Shown: positions 1 through 13,039 of the stretch, piece by piece | How positions within the stretch are numbered: position 1 is the stretch's first letter | How the letters are laid out: each line of letters begins with the position of its first letter | Source of the DNA: Unio delphinus | Lineage: Eukaryota > Mollusca > Bivalvia > Unionida > Unionidae | Assembly: GCA_029339505.1 (NCBI GenBank) | Contig: JAQISU010000070.1 | Span: 987,501 to 1,051,500, forward strand | Direction: 5' to 3' | Length of the DNA stretch: 64,000 bases | The notes under the pieces: generated by a model | Told to the model about the DNA's origin: nothing | Seen by the model: the letters and a program-made list of their open reading frames with translations, nothing else | Databases searched by the model: none | Position numbers and translations under genes: made by a program

Positions 1-580
1 TTTTTTGTGTCTCACTTTGAATATGCTAAAAACTGACAATTCAAGATAAAAAGCAAAAATGAGTTTCATTAAAACGTTTTCACAAGTTTAAAAGTTTCTA
101 TTGACAAAGATCAAGAGTCGGTGACACTGGACAGGTGATACAATCTTCTTTACATGACAAGTAAGCATTATGTCACAACCAAAAACTATGGAATGCATAT
201 AAAGACAACAAGTATACACTGGATATATGTTATGTACAACTTGTACAGACGCAGCTACTTAATAAAACTGCTAAATATGTATACAATTGTTGATTGTATT
301 GATTATGTTTTATTTTAATAAAAAATTTGTCAATACTGAAAAAGTCTTAAAATGCTGAGGATTAAGACACAGCACTACAAAATAAAACTAGAATTAGATA
401 AATAAGACAAAGAATTTTAGAGAATTGTAAACAACAATGTAAATTCTCATTGACTAAAGTAAATCACATGACCACTGGTATGAGACTCTACAGGGCTAGA
501 AAGCGTTCATATAAGGCTACTTGTAATTACTTTTATAATAATGCAGATGTCAGTAACATTTTAAAACATAATGATGCAAT
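1..580. other. Left flank, nothing recognised
   Basis: AT-rich unique-looking sequence with no supported exon, RNA gene or repeat. It lies downstream of the SCHIP1 homologue. Confidence 0.5.
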
Positions 581-604
581 AAAATGTTAACCATATACAA
601 TCAC

Positions 605-845
605 TTTGAAGTCAGATCCAAAATGCCAAGAACACTGATCTTAATCAGTCATTGCAAAATGCTCTTTAACATCAGATCCAAAAAGCCAAGAACACTGCCC
701 TTTATCAGCCATAAAATGCACTTTAAAGTCAGATCCAAAATGCCAACAACACTGCCCTTTATCAGCCATTGCAAAATACACTTTAAAGCTAGATCCAAAA
801 GCCAAAAACACTGACCTTAATCAGCCATTGCAAAATGCACTGGCA
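605..845. repeat. Short tandem array, about 57-60 bp x 4
   Basis: The motif CAGATCCAAAATGCCAAGAA recurs at about 613, 673, 730 and 790, each followed by CACTG, TTATCAG and TGCAAAATGCACT. The ORF across it is an artefact of the repeat. Confidence 0.85.
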
Positions 846-1764
846 GATCATGCTCAATTTTGTTCTGTATTTATAGATTCTAACACACTGCATAGACTTG
901 GATCCAATGGTGCTTTATCCGATGGTATTTTTGGAAATATGCAGGATGCAGTCAGATTCATCTTATACTACTTGTATGAAGGGTGTTATGCCCATAATCT
1001 TTTCAACTTGTCAAAGCATGCACTGGCAGGTCCAGAAATGTATCAACAATTTTGAACAAGAACGGTCTTGTTTTGTTTAGAATGTCATCTTTTAATTGTA
1101 CTGTTTTTACTTTTTTTTATTTTATGACATTTTTGTAATTAGACAGTCATGAATGTAATATTTATAAAAGTGTTAATCATTAATTGAAGAACAGAAGTTT
1201 CTGACAGTGGCTTGTTGGTCTAGAAACTTTTATTTTGCATAAAGTGGCTTGTTCATAGTAAAGCTTTTTTAACATTTATTATGCAGAAATAAATCTATAA
1301 TTTTATTTAAGGTCCCTGCATTGATCAGTTATAATATGTGATTTCTCATTATTGGTGAATGTTAAACTGTATATTGAATTAATGTGCTGGAATACAATAG
1401 GATTTATGTGATTCTATCTTCGGGTACCTGAGATGACTAAAACTGTTTTCTTCAACAGAAGAATAGCTATCCATAATGAAATGTATAAAACAAGAGGATA
1501 TACATGTACATTATACATAACCATTCAAAATTATTTTTAATACAAAATACATGTATCATATGTCAATATATGGGACAACTTCCCACTTTCCCTACCTTTG
1601 GTCATGAGGGAGGGAGGCAGGTTCTAAAACTGATCTAGAACAACGTTGTTTCCATGGAACTAATTATTTTCATACATGCCTCTTGGTTCCTTGGAACTTG
1701 CTACATACGTGTACATACTTGGTATCTCATTAGACTTTCATTTTGAAGTTAAATCAATCTTAAA

Positions 1765-1910
1765 CAGATATTACCAGATATACTCACATACAAGTCCAAC
1801 TCTAAAAAATGCACAGACCCAATGCTGCAGTTGTACACCAGATCTAGGTCTAGGCAGTTTGTTAGAAACAAACACCCTGATCTACCAGTGCATTATGAAA
1901 TGAAAGCTCA
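1765..1910. mobile_element. MITE-like element, family M (AGATCTG / CATTATG), degraded copy
   Basis: Contains GATATACTCACATACAAGTC near the left edge, then CACAGACCCA, CACCAGATCTAGGTCTAGG, CAGTTTGTTAG and CTACCAGTGCATTATG. The same blocks recur at about 22.4, 26.6, 29.6, 43.6, 46.9 and 62.2 kb. Non-autonomous; no coding capacity. Confidence 0.6.
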
Positions 1911-2038
1911 CAGTCATTGTTTGGTTTGCAGTTATATTTGACTTTAAGTTATTTAGGTCAATATTTTAGTTGGTGTGATCATAATGGGAATGCTACTACA
2001 AAAGTGTTACAAGAAAGCCAACAGAAGTTAAATGTTCA

Positions 2039-2213
2039 AGCACAGTGCAAGAAATTTACTCAGTATAACGATTGTTAACAGCACAGTGCAAGAAATTTAC
2101 TCATATAATACCTTTTAACAGCACTGTGCAAGAAATTTACTCATATAATACCTTTTAACAGCACAGTGCAAGAAATTTACTCATATAATACCTTTTAACA
2201 GCACAGTGCAAGT
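2039..2213. repeat. Tandem array, 40 bp x about 4.4
   Basis: The unit starts CAGCACAGTGCAAGAAATTT and continues ACTCATATAATACCTTTTAA. The first copy is the most diverged and the internal copies are nearly identical. Confidence 0.9.
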
Positions 2214-2994
2214 ATTATGATGAATACAGTTTTGTACAACAAACAACTCATTAAAATTAATGACTATTATTAGGAACATCTATTCAAAAAAGGAAAACAC
2301 ATTCCAAATTTAAGTAATTATTGCCAAAAAAAAAAGAACATTTACTGAAGACAGGAAGGAGTGCATTATGGAGGGAAAGGAAGATAAAGAGAGTTGTTTT
2401 ATTATTGGTAATTCTAATGCCTTCATCTTATTTATAACATTATTCCACAGAATGAGACTCAACTTGGAACACAGAACACAATCCATAGTTTTCTTAAGCT
2501 TTATGTATATCTGCGGGGAAGAACAATAGGCCAGTGATATTTTAAATGGAATTTGCTCTCCCGATAGCTCAATACAGCAGGTTTGGAATATTAATTTTAA
2601 ACACTACTTGAGATTTATCAAATCTTAATTCTTAAGTATTCTGAAGAGTATGGTTGTAATTTCAACTAAAAATATATATATATATATAAAATGATCAGAC
2701 AATTAACTGACACAATTTTTTTTACAGGTAATAAAGAACTATGATAATGACAGATACTCAGACATATTTAAGTTTTGCCACTTCACAGAATACTGAATTT
2801 CTCTCTTGTATCTCCTCAATACATTCTAGCATTTATTCTTAGTGCGATAGGAATTCCCAGATATTCTTCTCTGTCACTGATTTTTTAAAACAGTAATACT
2901 GCTGAATCCCCTGCATGAATTGGAAATCCAGGCTTGCTTCATGGATTATAGATGTTACAATTGGAAGAACTCGGATGCTAGATATGGACAGTAG
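2200..2994 (-). other. Probable 3' UTR of the SCHIP1 homologue
   Basis: No ORF or repeat family is recognised between the stop and about 2.2 kb. On the minus strand AATAAA occurs at 2837-2832, about 160 nt after the stop, and again near 2402-2397. Either could be the poly(A) signal. A short (TA)n lies at 2671-2688. The UTR extent is a guess without RNA data. Confidence 0.4.
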
Positions 2995-3070
2995 TTATCT
3001 CCCCTGGGCACTCTTTTGCTGGGACTTCTTGGAAGTAGTGTTGACTTGTTTTGCAAGTTCTTCAGCTCGC
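2995..3070 (-). CDS. SCHIP1: SCHIP1 homologue, last coding exon with stop
   Basis: The exon completes an Arg codon and reads RAEELAKQVNTTSKKSQQKS, then AQGR and TAA at 2997-2995. The acceptor is TTCTTTACAG. The short basic Lys/Ser/Gln-rich tail corresponds in position to the vertebrate end ('RHAESQQKHMAEKMPAK') but is not conserved in sequence, as is usual for this family's last residues. The total coding sequence in the window is 735 bp. Confidence 0.9.
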
Positions 3071-3753
3071 CTGTAAAGAACAAACACAACAGTTAACAAT
3101 TTTACACAATTTTAGGAAGATGACATACCTGATTGAGAAACAACTGACGATAATAGGACAACAGTAACCAATTTTCTTGTATCTGTCTGATGTAAACGCA
3201 TACTGTATTAAAAGTCAGTTTTGATCTTTGAAAAAAACAAATAAGAATTACTACTGCAAAACCTTGAGCCAACTGCAAATAACAGACTCTGATCATACAT
3301 GATTTGACTGAAAATTTTGTAAGGTGTTGACTTGTAATAGGTATACAATATAAATACAACCGAATATAATATCATCAGCATAGACCAATGTTTTTGTCAT
3401 GGGATGATTTATCTGCAGTTTTATGCTTTTAATACCTACAAAGACAGATAGATATGGTATATTTTAATCTTTATTATAAAACACAGGTGAGTCAAAATAT
3501 TTTAGCATCATTTAAAGTGAGCATATCAGCAACATACAATTTTTGGAAATTATCAATGCACAAAAATATAATTATTTGGTTGTGGCTGTGCCTTCCACAA
3601 ACAAAATTAATATGTGCTGCTATGTAAGGCAAAGGAAATGAAGTTTTTTCCATTTATTCAAACACAAAGGATAATTAAAGTGCACTGTCTGTTATTTATG
3701 GGTAATTGGATTGCAAAGGGTTGCTCTGCTCACTACAATTGGATACTTTGAAT

Positions 3754-6335
3754 ATAGTCAATGACATATATTGATATTTTGAATAAATCTATAGTCATAT
3801 TTTGATATTCTGAATAAATATGGTTATATATTGATATTCTGAATAAATCTATAGTCATATTTTGATATTCTAAATAAATCTAGTTCTATATTGATATTCT
3901 GAATAAATCTATAGTTATATATTGATATTCTAAAAAAATCTAGTCATATTTTGATATTCTGAATAAATATGGTTATATATTGATATTCTGAATAAATCTA
4001 TACTCCTATATTGATATTCTGAATAAATCTATAGTTATATTGATATTCTGAATAAATCTATAGTTATATTGATATTCTGAATAAATCTATAGTTATATTT
4101 TGATATTCTAAACAAATCTATGGTTATATTGATATTCTGAACAAATCTATGGTTATATATTGATATTCTGAACAAATCTATGGTTATATATTGATATTCT
4201 GAACAAATCTATGGTTATATATTGATATTCTGAACAAATCTATAGTCATATTTTGATATTCTAAAAAAATCTATAGTTATATTGATATTCTGAATAAATC
4301 TAGTCATATATTGATATTCTGAATAAATCTATAGTTATATTTTGATATTCTAAACAAATGTATAGTTATATTGATATTCTGAATAAATCTATGGTTATAT
4401 ATTGATATTCTGAATAAATCTATGGTTATATATTGATATTCTGAATAAATCTATGGTTATATATTGATATTCTGAATAAATCTATAGTTATATATTGATA
4501 TTCTGAATAAATCTATGGTTATATATTGATATTCTGAATAAATCTATGGTTATATATTGATATTCTGAATAAATCTAGTCATATTTTGATATTCTGAATA
4601 AATCTATAGTTATATTTTGATATTCTGAATAAATCTATGGTTATATATTGATATTCTGAATAAATCTATGGTTATATATTGATATTCTGAACAAATCTAT
4701 GGTTATATATTGATATTTTGAATAAATCTATGGTTATATATTGATATTCTGAATAAATCTAGTCATATTTTGATATTCTGAATAAATCTATAGTTATATT
4801 TTGATATTCTGAATAAATCTATGGTTATATATTGATATTCTGAATAAATCTATAGTTATATTTTGATATTCTGAATAAATCTATAGTTATATATTGATAT
4901 TCTGAATAAATCTATGGTTATATATTGATATTCTGAATAAATCTATAGTTATATTTTGATATTCTAAATAAATCTATAGTTATATTTTGATATTCTGAAT
5001 AAATCTATAGTTATATATTGATATTCTGAATAAATCTATGGTTATATATTGATATTCTGAATAAATCTATAGTTATATTTTGATATTCTAAACAAATCTA
5101 TGGTTATATATTGATATTCTGAATAAATCTATGGTTATATATTGATATTCTGAATAAATCTAGTCATATTTTGATATTCTGAATAAATCTATAGTTATAT
5201 TTTGATATTCTAAACAAATCTATGGTTATATATTGATATTCTGAACAAATCTATAGTTATATATTGATATTCTGAACAAATCTATGGTTATATATTGATA
5301 TTCTGAATAAATCTATAGTTATATTGATATTCTGAATAAATCTATGGTTATATATTGATATTCTGAATAAATCTATAGTTATATTTTGATATTCTAAACA
5401 AATCTATGGTTATATATTGATATTCTGAATAAATCTATGGTTATATATTGATATTCTGAATAAATCTAGTCATATTTTGATATTCTGAATAAATCTATAG
5501 TTATATTTTGATATTCTAAACAAATCTATGGTTATATATTGATATTCTGAACAAATCTATAGTCATATTTTGATATTCTAAATAAATCTAGTTCTATATT
5601 GATATTCTGAATAAATCTATAGTTATATATTGATATTCTAAAAAAATCTAGTCATATTTTGATATTCTGAATAAATCTAGTCATATTTTGATATTCTGAA
5701 TAAATCTATAGTTATATTTTGATATTCTAAACAAATCTATGGTTATATATTGATATTCTGAATAAATCTATACTCCTATATTGATATTCTGAATAAATCT
5801 ATAGTTATATTGATATTCTGAATAAATCTAGTCATATTTTGATATTCTGAATAAATCTATAGTTATATTTTGATATTCTAAACAAATCTATGGTTATATA
5901 TTGATATTCTGAACAAATCTATGGTTATATATTGATATTCTGAACAAATCTATGGTTATATATTGATATTCTGAATAAATCTATAGTTATATTGATATTC
6001 TGAACAAATCTATAGTTATATTTTGATATTCTGAACAAATCTATGGTTATATATTGATATTCTGAACAAATCTATGGTTATATATTGATATTCTGAACAA
6101 ATCTATGGTTATATATTGATATTCTGAATAAATCTAGTCATATATTGATATGCTGAATAAATCTAGTCATATATTGATATTCTGAATAAATCTAGTCATA
6201 TTTTGATATTCTGAATAAATCTAGTCATATATTGATATTCTGAATAAATCTATAGTCATATATTCTGAATAAATCTAGTCATATATTGATATTTTGAATA
6301 AATCTAGTCCTATATTGATATTCTGAATAAATACT
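3754..6335. repeat. AT-rich minisatellite, mainly 31 bp, about 80+ copies
   Basis: The core is TTGATATTCTGAATAAATCT followed by a variable linker: ATGGTTATATA (31-bp form), ATAGTTATA, or AGTCATAT (27-bp form). Linker types alternate in blocks that are repeated further along, a sign of multi-unit duplications. The array fills most of the last SCHIP1 intron. Confidence 0.95.
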
Positions 6336-6610
6336 GAAATTTTGTAATTAGGTTCCAATCTCATATTAATACTTTGAATAAAGTTATAATGACATATTGA
6401 CTCTTTGTGTAAAGTTATAATGACATATTGACTCTTTGTGTAAAGTTATAGTTACACATTGATACTTTGTGTAAAGTTATAATCACATATTGATACTTTG
6501 TATAAATTTATAATTACATATTGATACTTTGTGTAATGTTAGTTACCTATTGGTACTTTGTGTAAAGTTATAGTTATATACTAATAATCTGAATGAAGGC
6601 TTAATTATAT
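6336..6610. repeat. Degenerate 33-34 bp units next to the 31-bp array
   Basis: About seven diverged copies of ACATATTGATACTTTGTGTA plus AAGTTATAAT. They share TATTGATA with the neighbouring array and may be an older, unhomogenised part of it. Confidence 0.7.
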
Positions 6611-7146
6611 ATCTTTCAGGCTTTGCATTACATTAATTCGTAAACCAAATTGCTGAATTTATATTTTTTAAAAGCTGAGTTTAAGCTTTGCACTCTGGAA
6701 AATAGGCATGAAGTCATAATCCAATTCCTCTACCAAGCCTAAAATACACACCTGCAACCACTACTACACAAATTTAGGATAAAGGTGTCAATTTTCACTA
6801 TGTGATTCCTTTGTATATTTGTGCATGTAGTTCCATACCATGTGGAGTTCATATAACATTATCAAGGATATTGATAATTAAGAATGGGGTTGTATCTACA
6901 GATGAGTTGTTTTAGTATATACTATTACATCAATATCCAGCAGCATGAGTGCATCTCAATTTGTAACTCATCTCATTTACCACCAAATATAACATAAGCA
7001 GCATCTATTGTCATTAAGTAAATTTCTCAACATCCACCACAACAGATTTCTTTATTATATGGAGACCATCTCACTGGCTTCTATGAAATTCAAAGGGATA
7101 CTTGTTTTTCAATTTTGCGAGTATAATGAGCATTACTAATACTTAC

Positions 7147-7240
7147 CTTGAGAGATCCTCAACATCTACCAACATGGAGTCCTGCTCCATGTGAAGTTCA
7201 TCTCGCTCCATCAATAACTTTACCAGCTCTTCATTGAGAT
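7147..7240 (-). CDS. SCHIP1: SCHIP1 homologue, fifth exon seen (core of leucine zipper)
   Basis: Joined to the previous exon, this reads [20 protein letters not shown], then [13 protein letters not shown]. It is the most conserved block of the family ('[31 protein letters not shown]'). Leucines at heptad spacing predict a dimeric coiled coil, which in vertebrates mediates homodimerisation and merlin binding. The acceptor is AAATTTCAG and the donor CAAG|GTAAGT; the exon is 94 bp and supplies two bases of the Arg codon that follows. Confidence 0.94.
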
Positions 7241-7836
7241 CTGAAATTTATGATGCAATGTGAATATTCATAAACACTGTAACTGTAGTAAAAAATGATG
7301 TCATGGAGACATAACACACAATAATGTTATACAGCAATGACATATTGAAAAGCAAATATCGATAAACAACATACATGACAGTTTGAATCATCCATAAAGC
7401 TGAGGAATCTCAATAAATAATACAATAAAAAATACTGCTAATCGTGTTATAAAACCCATTTCTTAAATTTAGTATTAAACACCCATCGATGATCCTCTAC
7501 ATAAAGGTCACAACATGTGTAATTTCTTGTAACAGAAATGAGGGTATTGTTTACAGAAAAAGTGAAATTAAAAATATTCTTGCTGCACCATTTCAATGAT
7601 ATTATTTCAGTAATTTTTTTTACAAATAAAGAATTCCAGTTGCATTTCTGGTGTTTAGTTTTTATTTGTGAAGTTTAATTTGTGAAATGATATCAGTATC
7701 TTCATTACATACTGCTGTTGATGGTAAGTGTTAACCTGTCCTAAATACTGGTAATATAATTAGCACATTAATTTCTGTAAACTTGGGGCATGTTAATAAA
7801 CCAATGATGGTAAGTTTCAACCAGCCCTAATTAATC

Positions 7837-9475
7837 ATGTCTAATACAAATATTAATTCTGTACACTTTATCCAATTATGTCTAATACAAATATTAATTC
7901 TGTACAGTCACTTTATCCAATTATGTCTAATACAAATATTAATTCTGTACACTTTATATCAATTATGTCTAATACAGATATTAATTCTGTACACTTTATA
8001 TCAATTATGTCTAATACAAATATTAATTCTGTACACTTTATATCAATTATGTCTAATACAAATATTAATTCTGTACACTTTATATCAATTATGTCTAATA
8101 CAAATATTAATTCTGTACACTTTATCCAATTATGTCTAATACAAATATTAATTCTGTACACTTTATATCAATTATGTCTAATACAAATATTAATTCTGTA
8201 CACTTTATATCAATTATGTCTAATACAAATATTAATTCTGTACACTTTATATCAATTATGTCTAATACAAATATTAATTCTGTACACTTTATCCAATTAT
8301 GTCTAATACAAATATTAATTCTGTACACTTTATATCAATTATGTCTAATACAAATATTAATTCTGTACACTTTATCCAATTATGTCTAATACAAATATTA
8401 ATTCTGTACACTTTATATCAATTATGTCTAATACAAATATTAATTCTGTACACTTTATATCAATTATGTCTAATACAAATATTAATTCTGTACACTTTAT
8501 ATCAATTATGTCTAATACAAATATTAATTCTGTACACTTTATCCAATTATGTCTAATACAAATATTAATTCTGTACACTTTATATCAATTATGTCTAATA
8601 CAAATATTAATTCTGTACACTTTATATCAATTATGTCTAATACAAATATTAATTCTGTACACTTTATATCAATTATGTCTAATACAAATATTAATTCTGT
8701 ACACTTTATATCAATTATGTCTAATACAAATATTAATTCTGTACACTTTATATCAATTATGTCTAATACAAATATTAATTCTGTACACTTTATATCAATT
8801 ATGTCTAATACAAATATTAATTCTGTACACTTTATATCAATTATGTCTAATACAAATATTATTTCTGTACACTTTATATCAATTATGTCTAATACAAATA
8901 TTAATTCTGTACACTTTATATCAATTATGTCTAATACAAATATTAATTCTGTACACTTTATCCAGTTATGTCTAATACAAATATTAATTCTGTACACTTT
9001 ATATCAATTATGTCTAATACAAATATTAATTCTGTACACTTTATATCAATTATGTCTAATACAAATATTAATTCTGTACACTTTATATCAATTATGTCTA
9101 ATACAAATATTAATTCTGTACACTTTATCCAATTATGTCTAATACAAATATTAATTCTGTACACTTTATATCAATTATGTCTAATACAAATATTAATTCT
9201 GTACACTTTATCCAATTATGTCTAATACAAATATTAATTCTGTACACTTTATATCAATTATGTCTAATACAAATATTAATTCTGTACACTTTATCCAATT
9301 ATGTCTAATACAAATATTAATTTTGTAAAGTCACTTTATCCAATTATGTCTAATACAAATATTAATTTTGTACAGTCACTTTATCCAATTATGTCTAATA
9401 CAAATATTAATTCTGTACACTTTATGTCTAATACAAATATTAATTCTGTACACTTTTACTTGCTTAGATCTAATA
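7837..9475. repeat. 42-bp minisatellite, about 39 copies
   Basis: The unit is ATTATGTCTAATACAAATAT, then TAATTCTGTACACTTTATATCA; a 41-bp variant has TATCCA instead of TATATCA. Copies are almost identical. Because 42 is a multiple of three, all frames stay open and several overlapping spurious ORFs of up to about 197 codons arise (14-residue repeats). Intronic in the SCHIP1 homologue. Confidence 0.95.
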
Positions 9476-9955
9476 CGAATATTATTATATGAATTTTTAC
9501 CTAATTGTATCTAATAAATAGAGGACATTTGCTTGCGATGAGTGAAAAATGGATATATTTGAACCAGTGGGTGAAAACTCTGTATTTTCATGAGTGGCTT
9601 TTTTTTTAGCAAAAAATAAGATTTATTCTATGCACTTTTACCCAATTATATCATTAAAAAATATTAATTTTATGTTTTTATCTAAATATATTGAACAAAA
9701 AATATTCATTATATGCACTTTTATCTAACTGAATATAATAGAAATATGATTCAATGCAAGCTTACCTAACTGTATCTATTCATTGTATGCATTTTTACTT
9801 AATTTATCTAATACTAAATATTTATTATTATATATTAATATTTAATGCACTTTTACCGAATTGTATAGAAAACAAATGTTCATTTTACGCACTTTTACTT
9901 AATGTATAATATTTATACAATCAGTCATTCTGTGCACTTTTACCAGCTTATATAT
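9476..9955. repeat. Decayed flank of the 42-bp array
   Basis: GCACTTTTACCTAATTGTAT-like blocks followed by TCTAATA and ATATTAAT recur at irregular 40-70 bp spacing. They are recognisably the same motifs as in the 42-bp unit, with many substitutions and indels. Confidence 0.7.
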
Positions 9956-9956
9956 A

Positions 9957-10250
9957 CAGTAAAACCTGTCTTGAGCAACCTCTGCTATGAGTGATAACCT
10001 GTCATTTACAATACAATCATAATGCATTGACTGATTTTATTGTATAATGCACTGTCCTGAATGACTACATGCTGAATGTGACCAGCAACCATGATATCTT
10101 AGCAAAATATGCATTTCAACACTGATATGAATGACCAAATGACCGCATTACAAAAAAAGAGGTAACGACCACTGACCGTTATTTATTCCTTTGTAACTAT
10201 GACCACTTGCACTGTTCTAAAAAACATCATTGTTTATAGGTCTTGCATAC
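9957..10250. mobile_element. MITE-like element, family T (AAACCTGTCTTGAG), degraded copy
   Basis: Starts TACAGTAAAACCTGTCTTGA and carries TGCTATGAGTGATAACCTGT. The same terminal block is found at 41.45, 50.53 and 56.66 kb. The right end is not clear here. Confidence 0.5.
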
Positions 10251-10664
10251 AGTCTCATATCAAACAGATTGTAAACCAGACTAAAGTACATGCAGATTGT
10301 TCCAGCACTATGAACATCTCTATTATGAGAACAGAGACAAACACCACACTGACCTTTACTTCATCTTTTGTAACTGTGACCCCCTTGAAAAGTAAAAACT
10401 GTTCTAATCAACAATATATATATATGGTTAAAGGAAATCTGCTTTTTCAATTGCAGTTCTGGCAATTACTCAGTTATGCCCTACAACTGTTATTTTTATC
10501 TTTATCTATCTGTCCTTCCTTCCATCTTAGCAGCACGCCTTGGGTTAATATGGCATTTAGGTTTTTAAAAAAAGCCACATACTGCAATAGACTGAGGGGC
10601 AGAACAATTTTATTCGATGAACACATATTTTGTATATAGTGTCATGGAGGCAAGAAAGGTGGAA

Positions 10665-12480
10665 AGTAAAAAGGGCAGTGAAAGCACTCACTCTCTATTT
10701 GTGTGTGTAGATCATTGTAAAGGGCTGTGAAAGCACTCACTCTCTATTTGTGTGTGTAGATCATTGTAAAGGGCAGTGTAAGCACTCACTCTCTATTTGT
10801 GTGTAGATCATTGCAAAGGGCTGTGAAAGCACTCACTCTCTATTTGTGTGTAGATCATTGCAAAGGGCTGTGAAAGCACTCACTCTCTATTTGTGTGTAG
10901 ATCATTGTAAAGGGCTGTGAAAGCACTCACTCTCTATTTGTGTGTCATTGTAAAGGGCTGTGAAAGCACTCATTCTCTATTTGTGTGTCGATCATTGTAA
11001 AGGGCTGTGAAAGCACTCACTCTCTATTTGTGTGTGTGTAGATCATTGTAAAGGGCAGTGTAAGCACTCACTCTCTATTTGTGTGTAGATCATTGTAAAG
11101 GGCTGTGAAAGCACTCACTCTCTATTTGTGTGTCATTGTAAAGGGCAGTGAAAGCACTCACTCTCTTTGTGTGTGTAGATCATTGTAAAGGACAGTGAAA
11201 GCACTCACTCTCTATTTGTGTGTCATTGTAAAGGGCAGTGTAAGCACTCATTCTCTATTTGTGTCATTGTAAAGGGCAGTGAAAGCATTCACTCTCTATT
11301 TGTGTGTGTAGAGCATTGTAAAGGACAGTGAAATTACTCACTCTCTATTTGTGTGTCATTGTAAAGGGCAGTGAAAGCACTCACTCTCTTTGTGTGTGTA
11401 GATCATTATAAAGGGCAGTGAAAACACTCACTCTCTATTTGTGTGTAGATCATTGTAAAGGGCAGTGAAAGCACTCATTTTCTATTTGTGTGTGTAGATC
11501 ATTGTAAAGGACAGTGAAAGCACTCACTCTCTATTTGTGTGTGTAGATCATTGTAAAGGGCAGTGAAAGCACTCACTCTCTATTTGTGTGTGTAGATCAT
11601 TGTAAAGGGCAGTGAAAGCACTCACTCTCTATTTGTGTGTGTAGATCATTGTAAAGGGCAGTGAAAACACTCACTCTCTGTGTGTGTAGATCATTGTAAA
11701 GGGCAGTGTAAGCACTCACTCTCTATTTGTGTGTAGATCATTGTAAAGGGCTGTGAAAGCACTCACTCTCTATTTGTGTGTCATTGTAAAGGGCAGTGTA
11801 AGCACTCATTCTCTATTTGTGTGTAGATCATTGTAAAAGGCAGTGAAAACACTCACTCTCTATTTGTGTGTAGATCATTGTAAAGGGCAGTGAAAGCACT
11901 CACTCTCTATTTGTGTGTGTAGATCATTGTAAAGGGCAGTGAAAACACTCACTCTCTGTGTGTGTAGATCATTGTAAAGGGCAGTGTAAGCACTCACTCT
12001 CTATTTGTGTGTAGATCATTGTAAAGGGCTGTGAAAGCACTCACTCTCTATTTGTGTGTCATTGTAAAGGGCAGTGTAAGCACTCATTCTCTATTTGTGT
12101 CATTGTAAAGGGCAGTGAAAGCATTCACTCTCTATTTGTGTGTGTAGAGCATTGTAAAGGACAGTGAAATCACTCACTCTCTATTTGTGTGTCATTGTAA
12201 AGGGCAGTGAAAGCACTCACTCTCTTTGTGTGTGTAGATCATTATAAAGGGCAGTGAAAACACTCACTCTCTATTTGTGTGTAGATCATTGTAAAGGGCA
12301 GTGAAAGCACTCATTTTCTATTTGTGTGTGTAGATCATTGTAAAGGACAGTGAAAGCACTCACTCTCTATTTGTGTGTGTAGATCATTGTAAAGGGCAGT
12401 GAAAGCACTCACTCTCTATTTGTGTGTGTAGATCATTGTAAAGGGCAGTGAAAGCACTCACTCTCTATTTGTGTGTGTAG
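10665..12480. repeat. 49-bp minisatellite built from a SCHIP1 exon end plus splice donor
   Basis: On the minus strand the unit is CCTTTGCAATGATCTACACA, then CACAAATAGAGA, then GTGAGTGCTTTCACTGC. The first 31-32 bases equal the 3' end of the exon at 12579-12462 (codons for LCNDLHTQIE) and the rest equals the donor GTGAGT with the start of the intron. Length divided by unit size gives roughly 38 copies. Unit length varies (42-51 bp) by loss of AGATC or GT pairs. Most copies keep GTGAGT; a few have ATGAGT or GTGAAT. The exon copy itself lies at the right edge, so the array abuts and overlaps the exon by about 31 bp. Confidence 0.93.
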
Positions 12481-12579
12481 ATCATTGCAAAGGACTTGAA
12501 TCTGGGCTAGGTTCATATCCTGCATTTTCCTAAGACTCAGTCTTTTTTTTCTTGCATCTGCTAACAGTGGAATCCCAAC
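12462..12579 (-). CDS. SCHIP1: SCHIP1 homologue, fourth exon seen (start of coiled coil)
   Basis: The exon encodes VGIPLLADARKKRLSLRKMQ, then DMNLAQIQVLCNDLHTQIE. The second part is the first heptads of the C-terminal leucine zipper and matches the family 'DMTIGQLQVIVNDLHSQIE'. The acceptor is TTCTGTTTCAG and the donor ATAGAGA|GTGAGT. The exon is 118 bp and ends in phase 1 (one base of an Asn codon completed by the next exon). The last 31 or so exonic bases plus the donor and the first intronic bases are the founder-like copy of a 49-bp minisatellite that fills the following 1.8 kb of intron, so this donor is followed by dozens of near-identical donors. Confidence 0.93.
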
Positions 12580-13039
12580 CTGAAACAGAAGAAAAAAAAC
12601 TGTTTAAAAATTTAGAGGGTTGAGGTTGGAGGAAACTATTTATAATGATGTAAAATCTACCTGTGCCATTTGCAAAACTAGTACATTTTCGAAAGGCAAA
12701 TACCCAGAGTAAATAATAAATATGTCATCCTCCCATTAAGGTAAACCAGAAGTTTTAAGAAGACTATATCACCCATGCTGGCCCCCCCCCCCCTTCCATT
12801 ACCATACATTTAGCTCATACATACTGCTTCCCTTCATTCAGCCTAACTTAGTGGGGCGGGGCATCAGTGTGGGATGGTAGGAAATCTAGTGATAGTGACA
12901 GGTTAGTATTACAACATTAAAACCAATTTTATCGCCTGTGACCCGAAAACTATATTTTAATATCAGTAATCCCATACCTCTTGCTATGGCATAGATAAAT
13001 TAGTCAGTCTAGAAATGGTGAATAAAAAACAAACTCAAA

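Noticed and set aside
7837..9492. Overlapping ORFs of up to about 197 codons on both strands
   Set aside because: They arise because the 42-bp unit is a multiple of three without stops. Both strands and several frames are open at once and the array is intronic.
10199..10639. 146-codon plus-strand ORF
   Set aside because: It runs from a decayed MITE into unique intron sequence and has no recognisable domain; chance ORF.
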